Translations under genes and position numbers: made by a program | Assembly: GCA_012517025.1 (NCBI GenBank) | Contig: JAAYVT010000020.1 | Span: forward strand, 1-24,603 | Reading direction: 5' to 3' | DNA from: Phyllobacteriaceae bacterium | GTDB taxonomy: Bacteria > Pseudomonadota > Alphaproteobacteria > Rhizobiales > Ancalomicrobiaceae | Length of the DNA: 24,603 nucleotides | The notes under the pieces: generated by a model | What the model saw: only the letters and a program-made list of their open reading frames with translations | Databases searched by the model: none | What the model was told of the DNA's origin: nothing | In this document: piece by piece, positions 7,171-14,261 of the stretch | Position numbering within the stretch: position 1 is the stretch's first letter | How the letters are laid out: the number at the start of each line of letters is the position of its first letter

Positions 7171-8151
7171 ATGTCCGAAAAGACCAAACTGTTCGGTGCC
7201 GTCGCGTGCGTCGCCGTCGTCGCCGCCTGCCTCGGCGGACCCGCCGCGGCGGCCTGGCCGGATCACCCGATCAACCTGATCGTGGTGGCGGGCGCCGGCG
7301 GCGGCAGCGACTTCACTTTCCGCCTGCTGGCGCGCGAGCTCGAGAAGGCGGGCCAGCCGATCAACGTGATCAACCAAGCCCAAGGCGGCGGCATCGTCGG
7401 CTACACGACCTACACCTCGGCCAAGCCGGACGGCTACACGCTCGGCCAGCTCTCGCCCTACGCCCAGTTCAAGATCCTCGGTCAGGCGAACTTCACCGCC
7501 GCGAGCTTCACCCCGATCGCGCTCGTCAACGTCGATCCGTCGGCGGTCCACGTCGCCACCAATTCGAAGCTGAAATCGCTCGGCGACGTCGTCGCGGCGC
7601 TGAAGAAGGATCCGGCGAGCCTCAAGATTTCCTGCGGCGGCACCTGCAGCGCCAGTTGGGACATTCCCTTCGTGTCGCTGATGCTCGCCGAGGGCATCGA
7701 CGTCGCCAAGATCAATCTGATCCCGGCGCAGGGCTCGGCGGCGGGCCTGCAGGAACTCGCCTCGGGCGGTCTCGACGTGGTGCTGTGCTCGATCCCCGAG
7801 ACCGACGCGCTGAAGGATGCGGGTTTGGTCAAGACGGTGGGCGTCCTCGCCTCCGAGCGGCTGGCTCGTTATCCGAACGTGCCGACCGCCAAGGAGGAGA
7901 CCGGCAAGGACGTCACCGGCGGAACCTGGCGTGGCGTCGCCGGACCGGCCGGCATGGATCCGGCGCTCGTCGCCCGGATCGAGACGGCGGTGCACAAGGC
8001 CTATGACGCCGAGAGCTTCCAGAAGGGCATGAGCGATCGCGGCTTCGGCACCAAGTTCCTCGATGCGGCCGGCTTCGCCTCCTTCCTGAAGGCGCACGAG
8101 GCGCAGACCAAGCAGGTCATGGAGGCGCTGGGCGTCGCCAAGAAGCCCTGA
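7171..8151 (+). CDS. TTT-family periplasmic substrate-binding protein (TctC/Bug), second copy
   Basis: 326 residues; signal peptide to about residue 28 (GPAAAA before WPDHP). It aligns along its whole length with the product of 4130: INLIVVAGAGGGSDFTFRLL, KPDGYTLGQLSPYAQFK, then CGGTC (155-159) followed by WDIP, QGSAAGLQELASGG and GGTWRGVAGPAG. The two clearly arose by duplication but have diverged widely. A strong GGAGGAAG precedes the ATG, 57 bp after tctA. Having two binding proteins for one TctAB pair suggests two related ligands or affinities. A spare copy that docks to another TctAB elsewhere in the genome is also possible. Confidence 0.92.
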   Translation: MSEKTKLFGAVACVAVVAACLGGPAAAAWPDHPINLIVVAGAGGGSDFTFRLLARELEKAGQPINVINQAQGGGIVGYTTYTSAKPDGYTLGQLSPYAQFKILGQANFTAASFTPIALVNVDPSAVHVATNSKLKSLGDVVAALKKDPASLKISCGGTCSASWDIPFVSLMLAEGIDVAKINLIPAQGSAAGLQELASGGLDVVLCSIPETDALKDAGLVKTVGVLASERLARYPNVPTAKEETGKDVTGGTWRGVAGPAGMDPALVARIETAVHKAYDAESFQKGMSDRGFGTKFLDAAGFASFLKAHEAQTKQVMEALGVAKKP

Positions 8152-8170
8152 GATCTCGACCCGAAACGAG

Positions 8171-8195
8171 GCCCTTCGGAGCGTCTCCGAAGGGC
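8171..8195 (+). terminator. Strong hairpin after the second binding-protein gene
   Basis: GCCCTTCGGA, loop GCGTC, TCCGAAGGGC: ten perfect pairs starting 19 bp after the stop codon. No U-tract follows. It may be a 3'-end stabiliser or a partial terminator that lets some transcripts continue into the aldolase gene at 8379. The rest of the 227-bp gap holds no gene I can support. Confidence 0.5.
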
Positions 8196-8378
8196 ACCGA
8201 CCGAACGGACGGCCATTCCCATGGACCGTCGACGGCGGAGCCGTGCCCGAACGCGGCGCGCCACGCCACAGCGAAAGGACGCGAGACCGACCGAAGATCG
8301 CCCCTCATCCGCGCTCGCCGCCATGGCCAAGATCGCCGGCGACCGGCCTTTTCATTCGACACGTCAAGGAGATAGACG

Positions 8379-9275
8379 ATGCCCAAAGTTTCCGGACTGA
8401 TGCCCGCCTGCATGACCATCTGGAACGACGACCAGAGCTACAGCAAGCCGAAGATGGAGAAGTATCTGCGCTGGCTCATCGACAACGGCGCGCAGAACCT
8501 GTCGATCTGCGGCAGCACCGGCGAGAACATCGCCATGAACATGGACGATCAGAAGGAAGTGATCGCCCACGTGCTGTCGTTCATCGCCGGTGAAGTGCCG
8601 GTCTATTGCGGCACCGGCCTCTATCCGACCCTGCACACGGTCGGGCTCAGCAAGTTCGCGGAAGATCACGGCGCCTCGGGCGTGATGGTGATCCTGCCCT
8701 ACTACCTGAACCCGCACAAGAAGGCGGTGCTCGACCATTTCCGCGAACTGCGTCGGAACATCGACATTCCGATCATGGTCTACAACAACCCGTGGTTCAC
8801 CGGCTATGAACTGACGCCGCTCGAGGTCAAGACCCTGGTCGACGAGGGCGTGGTATCCTCGGTCAAGGCCGCGCACGGCGACGCCAACCGCGTCCACGAG
8901 CTGCGCTTCCATTGCGGCGACAAGCTCGACATCTTCTACGGCCACGACTACGCGGCGATGGAAGGCATGCTGGCCGGCGCCGACGGCTGGCTCAGCGGCT
9001 TCCCGGCGGTGCTGCCGCGTCCGTGCCGCGACCTGATGGACATCTGCATCACCGAGAAGAACGTCGACAAGGCGCGGGCCCAGCAGGCCAAGATGCAGCC
9101 CTACATCGACTATTTCTTCTACGACAAGGTCGCCGGCGTGCCGCATTGGCAGGAGATCTGCAAATACACGTTGACCGCCCAGGGTCTCGACGTCGGCCTG
9201 CCGCGCCGTCCGCTCGGTGCGCTCGACGAGGCCAACAAGCGCAAGGTCGAGAAGCTCCTCGCCGATCTGCTCTGA
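8379..9275 (+). CDS. DapA/NanA-family (class I, Schiff-base) aldolase or dehydratase
   Basis: 298 residues, a TIM-barrel of standard DHDPS/N-acetylneuraminate lyase size. GSTGEN at 45-50 is the substrate carboxylate loop, Tyr135 in VYNNP is the catalytic tyrosine, and Lys163 in SVKAAHGD is the Schiff-base lysine. The residue equivalent to Arg138 of E. coli DapA is Phe140 (YNNPWFTG rather than YN-P-SRTG). This argues against dihydrodipicolinate synthase and for a catabolic lyase or dehydratase acting on a 2-keto or pyruvate-forming substrate. AGGAGA precedes the ATG. It follows the TTT operon in the same direction, so it probably acts on the imported carboxylate. The substrate cannot be named from sequence. 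Confidence 0.87.
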   Translation: MPKVSGLMPACMTIWNDDQSYSKPKMEKYLRWLIDNGAQNLSICGSTGENIAMNMDDQKEVIAHVLSFIAGEVPVYCGTGLYPTLHTVGLSKFAEDHGASGVMVILPYYLNPHKKAVLDHFRELRRNIDIPIMVYNNPWFTGYELTPLEVKTLVDEGVVSSVKAAHGDANRVHELRFHCGDKLDIFYGHDYAAMEGMLAGADGWLSGFPAVLPRPCRDLMDICITEKNVDKARAQQAKMQPYIDYFFYDKVAGVPHWQEICKYTLTAQGLDVGLPRRPLGALDEANKRKVEKLLADLL

Positions 9276-9323
9276 ACCGACGGGGCGGCGCGGCGCGCCG
9301 CTCGCACGGTCTCGAACGATCCG

Positions 9324-9350
9324 ACGGCCACGGGAAACCGTGGCCGTTTC
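9324..9350 (+). terminator. Probable intrinsic terminator after the aldolase gene
   Basis: ACGGCCACGG, loop GAAA, CCGTGGCCGT, then TTTC. This is a ten-pair stem with a stable GNRA tetraloop and a short U-run, 48 bp after the aldolase stop. It would separate the TTT-aldolase operon from the bts locus. Confidence 0.65.
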
Positions 9351-9701
9351 GCGTCCGCAGGGTCGCCCGCTCGTGAAAGGCCGGTGCGACCGCAGTTCCG
9401 CCGCGACGAACGCGCGGACCCGTCGCGGCATCGGCCCCTCGAAGGGGTCCGCATTTGCGACATGTTTCCGGCGCGGCGTCGGCGCGGTATGGTACGACCA
9501 TCGTCGTATCGACGTTGTGCCGCTCGTCGGCGAAAGCGCGATTGCGAACTCCGAAGACAGGTCGAAGTTCGGGCATCCGTGGTCGCGGTGTCCGAAGTGT
9601 TCCGGCGGCGAAGGCCGCTGTACGAGAGGTGACTTTCGTCATCGATCGAGTCTTCTGGCCTGGATTGAACTTTTGCGACCTTTGATGTGGGCGATCACGA
9701 G
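9351..9701. other. Leader/promoter region of btsS without a supported gene
   Basis: About 350 bp without a convincing reading frame. It holds a 6+6 palindrome TACGAC-CATC-GTCGTA (9492-9507) directly overlapping a weak promoter-like pair, TTTCCG (9465-9470) and TATGGT (9487-9492), 16 bp apart. I found no FNR-type box. Only an adjacent GAG precedes the btsS start codon, so btsS may be poorly translated, as suits a sensor kinase. Confidence 0.35.
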
Positions 9702-11414
9702 ATGGAACAATCTCTCGCATTGAGCTTCCATCTGATGATGCAGACCTGCGGCTATCTGGTGGTCGCTTATCTCTTCAGCCGGACGAGGCTGTTTCTGCCG
9801 TTCATGCGGGTGACCGTGCGCCTGCCGCATCGGATCGCGGCTTATGTGGTGTTTTCGGTCTTCTGCATCATGGGTACCTATCTCGGGTTGCAGATCGACG
9901 AATCCATCGCCAGCACCCGCGCCATCGGCGCGGTGCTCGGCGGCATGTTGGGCGGACCGGTGGTCGGCTTCTTCGTCGGGCTCACCGGCGGTCTGCACCG
10001 CTATTCGATCGGTGGGCCGACGGCGCTCGCCTGCACCGTCTCCACCATCACCGAGGGGCTGATCGGCGGTTTCTTCCATTTGTGGTTCACCCGGCACGGA
10101 CGGATCGAGAAAGTGTTCGATCCGTTCACCGTCGCCCTCGGCACCTTCTGCGCCGAGGTGGTGCAGATGATCATTCTCCTGGTGATGGTGAAGCCCTTCG
10201 CCGCCGCGGCGCATCTCGTCGGCCAGATCGCCGCTCCGATGCTGATCGCCAACACGCTCGGGGCGGGGTTGTTCATGTCCATCCTGCTCGACCGTCGCGA
10301 GGCGCTGGAGAAGCAATCGAGCGTCTTCTCGGCGAAGGCGCTGAAGATCGCGGCGCGCGCGGAAGGCGCGTTGCGCGGCGGCCTCGACAGCATCGCCGCC
10401 GGCCGGGTCGCCCGCATCATCTTCGAGGAGACCGGCGTCGGCGCGGTCGCGATCTCCGATCGCGAGAAGTTGCTCGCCTTCATCGGCATCGGCGATGATC
10501 ACCACGTCGTCGGATTGCCGATCTCCTCGCGTCAGACGCTGGAGGCGATGGAGAAGAACGTCGTTCTCTACGCCGACGGCAACGAGGTCGGCTATCAGTG
10601 CTCGATCGATCCGCATTGCCCGCTCGGGGCGGCGTTGGTCATGCCGCTGCTCGGCGAAGAGGAGAAGGTGATCGGCTCGATCAAGCTCTACGAGCCCAAG
10701 ACGCGCCTGTTCTCGACCATCAACCGCACGCTCGGCGAAGGCATAGCGCGGCTCCTCTCCGCCCAGATCCTCGCCGGCCGCTACGAGGCGCAGAAGCAAC
10801 TCCTCACCCAGTCGGAGCTGAAGCTGCTGCAGGCGCAAGTCAATCCGCACTTCCTCTTCAACACGTTGAACACCTTGGCCGCCGTCGTGCCGAAGGACCC
10901 GGAGCGGGCCCGCCAACTGGTCCAGCACCTCGCGGTGTTCTTCCGCAAGAATCTCAAGCGCCCGTCGCAGGAGGTGACGCTGGAGGACGAGATCGACCAC
11001 GTGCAGGCCTATCTCGAGATCGAAAAGGCGCGTTTCGCCGGCAATCTCGACGTGATCATCGACATCGCGCCGGAATTCGCCGAGGTCCGTCTGCCCGCCT
11101 TCTCGCTGCAGCCGATCGTCGAGAACGCCATCAAGCACGGGACGTCGCAACTGATCGGCAAGGGCGAAATCCGCATCACCGCCACCCGCGTCGACGACGA
11201 TCTGGTGATCGACGTCGCCGACAACGCCGGCCTGCACGAAGGCGGAGTTCGGCCGGTCGGCGACGACGGCGGGCTCGGCATGCGGCTCGTCGCCCGCCGG
11301 CTGGAGACGCGCTTCGGCCCTGCCTACGGCGTGAACGTGAGCTGCGAGCGCGACGTCGCCACCCACGTGTCGCTGCGCATTCCTCTCGAAATTCGGGAGT
11401 TGCGGGCGGCATGA
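9702..11414 (+). CDS. btsS: LytS-type sensor histidine kinase, BtsS-like pyruvate sensor
   Basis: 570 residues. The N-terminal 5TM-LytS domain (about 1-195) includes CIMGTYLGLQIDESIASTRA and GGLHRYSIGG, close to E. coli BtsS. A GAF domain follows (about 225-360; DREKLLAF then IGIGDDHHVVG). The His-kinase domain has NPHFLFN at 381-387 (phosphoacceptor His383). The HATPase has its N-box at Asn475 and GLGM at 524-527. Arg73, Arg100, Cys111 and Ser114 align, offset by one, with the residues I recall as the pyruvate site of E. coli BtsS. The ATG at 9702 matches the E. coli start better than the in-frame GTG at 9687. The stop overlaps btsR in ATGA, so the two are co-translated. Expected role: sensing external pyruvate and phosphorylating BtsR. 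Confidence 0.93.
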   Translation: MEQSLALSFHLMMQTCGYLVVAYLFSRTRLFLPFMRVTVRLPHRIAAYVVFSVFCIMGTYLGLQIDESIASTRAIGAVLGGMLGGPVVGFFVGLTGGLHRYSIGGPTALACTVSTITEGLIGGFFHLWFTRHGRIEKVFDPFTVALGTFCAEVVQMIILLVMVKPFAAAAHLVGQIAAPMLIANTLGAGLFMSILLDRREALEKQSSVFSAKALKIAARAEGALRGGLDSIAAGRVARIIFEETGVGAVAISDREKLLAFIGIGDDHHVVGLPISSRQTLEAMEKNVVLYADGNEVGYQCSIDPHCPLGAALVMPLLGEEEKVIGSIKLYEPKTRLFSTINRTLGEGIARLLSAQILAGRYEAQKQLLTQSELKLLQAQVNPHFLFNTLNTLAAVVPKDPERARQLVQHLAVFFRKNLKRPSQEVTLEDEIDHVQAYLEIEKARFAGNLDVIIDIAPEFAEVRLPAFSLQPIVENAIKHGTSQLIGKGEIRITATRVDDDLVIDVADNAGLHEGGVRPVGDDGGLGMRLVARRLETRFGPAYGVNVSCERDVATHVSLRIPLEIRELRAA

Positions 11415-12124
11415 AGGTCCTCATCATCGACGACGAACCCCCGGCGCGCGAGGAGTTGCGCCGTCTGCTCGGAGCCTACGAGGACATCGAGATTCTCGGC
11501 GAATGCGGCAACGCCGTCGAGGGCATCGCCGCCGTCAATCGGCTGTCTCCCGACGCATTGTTCCTCGACATCCACATGCCGCGCATCTCCGGGCTGGAGA
11601 TGCTGTCGATGCTCGACCCCGATCGGCGGCCGCAGGTGGTCTTCCTCACCGCCCACGACGAGCACGCCCTCGAGGCCTTCGCCGAAAACGCCTTCGATTA
11701 TCTCCTGAAAACCGTCGATCCCGAGCGCCTCGACAAGACGATCCGCCGCCTGCGTGCGGCGCAGGCGCCGTCGCCGGAATTGTTCGAGCCGGCACGGCCG
11801 CTCACCTCGATCCCCTGCTCGGGCCAGAACCGCGTCTATCTCGTCAAGCTCGCCGACATCGAATTCGTGGTGTCCCGATCCTCCGGCATCTTCGTCGTCA
11901 CCGACGCCGGTCAGGAGCGTTTCACCGAGCTGACGTTGAAGACCATCGAAGAACGCACGCCGCTGACGCGCTGCCATCGGCAGGTTCTGGTCAACCCCGA
12001 CGCGATCCGCGAGATCGTGTTCCAGGAAAGCGGCGCCGCCGAGATCGTCACCAATTCCGGCGCCCGCGTCCCCGTCAGCCGCCGCCATCTGGCGCTGCTC
12101 AAGGAACGGCTGTCGATCGCCTGA
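11411..12124 (+). CDS. btsR: LytTR response regulator, BtsR-like
   Basis: 237 residues, the size of E. coli BtsR (239). The receiver domain (1-115) has the acidic pair Asp7/Asp8, phospho-acceptor Asp53 in FLDIHMPRISG, Thr80 and Lys100. The usual Lys-Pro is Lys-Thr here (LLKTVD), a small departure. The C-terminal LytTR DNA-binding domain (about 130-235) includes FTELTLKTIEERTPLTRCHR and PVSRRHLALLK, as in BtsR. The start codon overlaps the btsS stop. The likely target is the btsT promoter, where three direct-repeat boxes of the right spacing lie 125-174 bp after this gene. The YpdB-type sister regulator uses a different box, which I do not see. Confidence 0.93.
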   Translation: MKVLIIDDEPPAREELRRLLGAYEDIEILGECGNAVEGIAAVNRLSPDALFLDIHMPRISGLEMLSMLDPDRRPQVVFLTAHDEHALEAFAENAFDYLLKTVDPERLDKTIRRLRAAQAPSPELFEPARPLTSIPCSGQNRVYLVKLADIEFVVSRSSGIFVVTDAGQERFTELTLKTIEERTPLTRCHRQVLVNPDAIREIVFQESGAAEIVTNSGARVPVSRRHLALLKERLSIA

Positions 12125-12248
12125 GACGGGCGGGAACGCCCTGCGGCTTCGATGCTCCGCGGGGTGCACGCGATCCGTAAATTCACGTAAGTTATTGAAA
12201 GTAGTCGATTCCCGACTTCGGAAGGGGCGCCGGTCACCTCGTTCTCCC

Positions 12249-12298
12249 GCCGCTCGCCCCCCGATCCCGGCCGCTCGATCCGTCGACGCGACCGCTCG
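12249..12298 (+). promoter_or_regulatory. Three BtsR-type direct-repeat boxes upstream of btsT
   Basis: GCCGCTCG at 12249-12256, GCCGCTCG at 12270-12277 and ACCGCTCG at 12291-12298, each pair separated by exactly 13 bp (21-bp period, two helical turns). The E. coli BtsR site as I recall it is ACC[GA]CT[CT]A-N13-ACC[GA]CT[CT]A. The boxes match it at six, six and seven of eight positions with identical spacing. LytTR regulators bind such tandem repeats upstream of the -35. The btsT start is 68 bp downstream. No strong -35 is seen after the boxes, which fits an activator-dependent promoter. Confidence 0.72.
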
Positions 12299-12305
12299 CC
12301 GGAAT

Positions 12306-12331
12306 GCCCCCCTCGAGCCGTTCGGGGGGGC
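12306..12331 (+). promoter_or_regulatory. GC hairpin in the btsT leader or promoter
   Basis: GCCCCCC (12306-12312) pairs with GGGGGGC (12325-12331) around a 12-base loop. It lies between the BtsR boxes and the btsT ribosome-binding site (AGGGAGA, 12353-12359). A poor -10-like TATCCG follows at 12333. It may be part of the promoter spacer or, if transcribed from further upstream, an attenuating or read-through-limiting stem. Confidence 0.35.
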
Positions 12332-12365
12332 GTATCCGGGCTTCGGAAATTCAGGGAGACACCCC

Positions 12366-14177
12366 ATGACGCACGCGCTCTACATCGTATTGTCAGCGGC
12401 ATGCATTCTCATGATCGCCTATCGGTTCTACGGCATCTTCTTCGTCAAGAAGGTGCTCGCCGCCGACGATCGTGAGGTCACGCCCTCGCACGCCCTCGCG
12501 GACGGCCGCAACTACGTCCCCACCAAGAAGTGGGTGAATGCCGGTCAGCATTTCGCCGCGATCGCCGCCGCCGGCCCGTTGGTCGGCCCCGTCCTCGCCG
12601 CGCAGTTCGGCTATCTGCCGGGTCTGGTCTGGCTGCTCGTCGGCTGCGTGATCGGCGGCGCGGTGCACGACACCGTCGTGCTGTTCGCCTCGATGAAGTA
12701 CCAGGGCAAGTCGCTGTCCGAGGTGGCCAAGGCCGAACTCGGCACGGTCGCCGGCTGGTGCACCGGCCTCGCCATGCTCTTCATCATCACCATCACCATG
12801 GCCGGTCTGTCGATCGTCGTGGTTCACGCCCTCGAGCGGAACCCCTGGGGCACCTTCGCGGTGTTCATGACCGTTCCGATCGCCATCCTCCTCGGCCTGT
12901 GGGAGAGGACCTTCGGCTCGTCGAAGTGGGCGACCTACGTCGGCGTCGCCGCGATCGCGGCCAGCGTCTTCGTCGGCCCCTATCTCCAGGGCACCATGCT
13001 CGGCGATTGGCTGACCATGCACGAGCGCACCATCGGTCTGTTGCTGCCGGCCTATGCGTTCTTCGCCTCGGCGCTTCCGGTGTGGCTGCTGCTCACCCCG
13101 CGCGGCTACCTGTCGTCCTTCATGAAGATCGGCGTGTTCGGCGCTCTCGTCGTCGGCGTCGTCTTCATCAATCCGGAAATCCGCTTCCCGGCTCTGACCC
13201 AGTTCATCAACGGCGGCGGCCCGGTGCTGTCCGGCCCGGTGTGGCCCTTCATCTCGATCACCATCGCCTGCGGCGCGATCTCCGGCTTCCATGCCTTCAT
13301 CGGATCGGGCACCACGCCGAAGCTGATCGACAAGTGGAGCGACATTCTGCCGGTCGCGTTCGGTGGCATGCTCGCCGAGTGCCTGGTCGGCATCATGGCC
13401 CTCATCGCCGCCATCGCGCTGCATCCGGCCGACTACTTCGCCATCAACGCCGCCCCGGCCGCCTTCAAGGCCCTCGGCATGCAGGTCGTCGATCTGCCCG
13501 TTCTCGCCGACCAGATCGGCCTCGACCTCTACGGCCGCACCGGTGGTGCCGTCACCCTCGCCGTCGGCATGACCACGATCTTCACCAAGATCCCGTGGTT
13601 CAGCCACCTCGCCGGTTACTTCTTCCAGTTCGTCGTGATGTTCGAGGCGGTCTTCATCCTGACCGCGGTGGACAGCGGCACCCGCGTCGCCCGCTACCTG
13701 ATCCAGGATCTCGGCGGCCACTTCTATGCCCCGATGAAGCGTCTCGATTGGGTTCCGGCCTCGGTCGGCGCGAGCCTCGTGGCCTGCATCGCCTGGGGTT
13801 ACCTCCTGAACTCGGGCGACATCAACTCCGTGTGGGCTCTGTTCGGCGTGTCGAACCAGCTCATGGCCTCGATCGGCCTCGCCATCGGCGCCACCATCAT
13901 CCTCCGCCTCTCCGCGAAGCGTTGGTACATGCTCACCTGCTTGGTTCCGCTCGTCTATCTCTACGTGACGGTGAACTATGCCGGTTACTGGATGATCTCC
14001 AACGTCTACCTGAACGCGGCGTCGAAGGGCTACAACATCTTCAACGGTCTGATCTCGATCGTGATGCTGATCCTCGGCGTGGTGATCATGGTCTCGGCGG
14101 TGATGCGCTGGAGGGAACTGCTCACCGGTCGTCTGCCCCGTATGGCGACTACCGAGGGCTTCGCCGCCGCCGAATGA
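12366..14177 (+). CDS. btsT: CstA-family transporter, BtsT-like pyruvate:proton symporter
   Basis: 603 residues with some 15 or more hydrophobic segments. The CstA signature is in the N-terminal fifth: YRFYGIFFVKKVLAADD, GRNYVPTKKWVNAGQHFAAI and GPLVGPVLAAQFGYLPGL. Later motifs are GFHAFIGSGTTPKL and FEAVFILTAVDSGTRVARYL. E. coli BtsT and CstA are about 700-716 residues, so this is a shorter form that lacks a long C-terminal part. AGGGAGA six bases before the ATG supports the start. Placement directly after btsSR, behind BtsR-type boxes, points to pyruvate as the substrate; peptide uptake, once proposed for CstA, is less likely. It would import pyruvate from the medium for PflB. Confidence 0.88.
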   Translation: MTHALYIVLSAACILMIAYRFYGIFFVKKVLAADDREVTPSHALADGRNYVPTKKWVNAGQHFAAIAAAGPLVGPVLAAQFGYLPGLVWLLVGCVIGGAVHDTVVLFASMKYQGKSLSEVAKAELGTVAGWCTGLAMLFIITITMAGLSIVVVHALERNPWGTFAVFMTVPIAILLGLWERTFGSSKWATYVGVAAIAASVFVGPYLQGTMLGDWLTMHERTIGLLLPAYAFFASALPVWLLLTPRGYLSSFMKIGVFGALVVGVVFINPEIRFPALTQFINGGGPVLSGPVWPFISITIACGAISGFHAFIGSGTTPKLIDKWSDILPVAFGGMLAECLVGIMALIAAIALHPADYFAINAAPAAFKALGMQVVDLPVLADQIGLDLYGRTGGAVTLAVGMTTIFTKIPWFSHLAGYFFQFVVMFEAVFILTAVDSGTRVARYLIQDLGGHFYAPMKRLDWVPASVGASLVACIAWGYLLNSGDINSVWALFGVSNQLMASIGLAIGATIILRLSAKRWYMLTCLVPLVYLYVTVNYAGYWMISNVYLNAASKGYNIFNGLISIVMLILGVVIMVSAVMRWRELLTGRLPRMATTEGFAAAE

Positions 14178-14193
14178 GGCGCGGCACATCGGC

Positions 14194-14222
14194 GGGGCGG
14201 CCGCACGACTTTCGGCCGCCCC
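14194..14222 (+). terminator. Hairpin between btsT and pflB
   Basis: GGGGCGGCCG, a nine-base loop, CGGCCGCCCC: ten perfect GC-rich pairs 16 bp after btsT in an 84-bp gap. No U-tract follows. Possible roles are a partial terminator, or a processing or stability element that uncouples importer and enzyme levels. Confidence 0.45.
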
Positions 14223-14261
14223 CCAATCTCGACTTTCCAAGACATCGTTGGAGCTTTCGAA

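Noticed and set aside
5392..8097. 901-codon reverse-strand frame
   Set aside because: Antisense to tctB-tctA-tctC; composition (Arg, Asp, Gln, His) and lack of motifs show it is not coding.
4130..9275. Citrate (TctCBA) assignment for the TTT operon
   Set aside because: Family membership does not define the substrate, the binding proteins have an atypical pocket region, and no tctDE two-component system is present.
9650..9690. Sigma-54 promoter (GG-N10-GC) before btsS
   Set aside because: The nearest TGG and TTGC are separated by 11 or 16 bases, not the required 10.
12125..14261. FNR/FixK box controlling btsT or pflB
   Set aside because: Expected for an anaerobic enzyme, but no TTGAT-N4-ATCAA-like sequence was found in either spacer by eye; a degenerate one could be missed.
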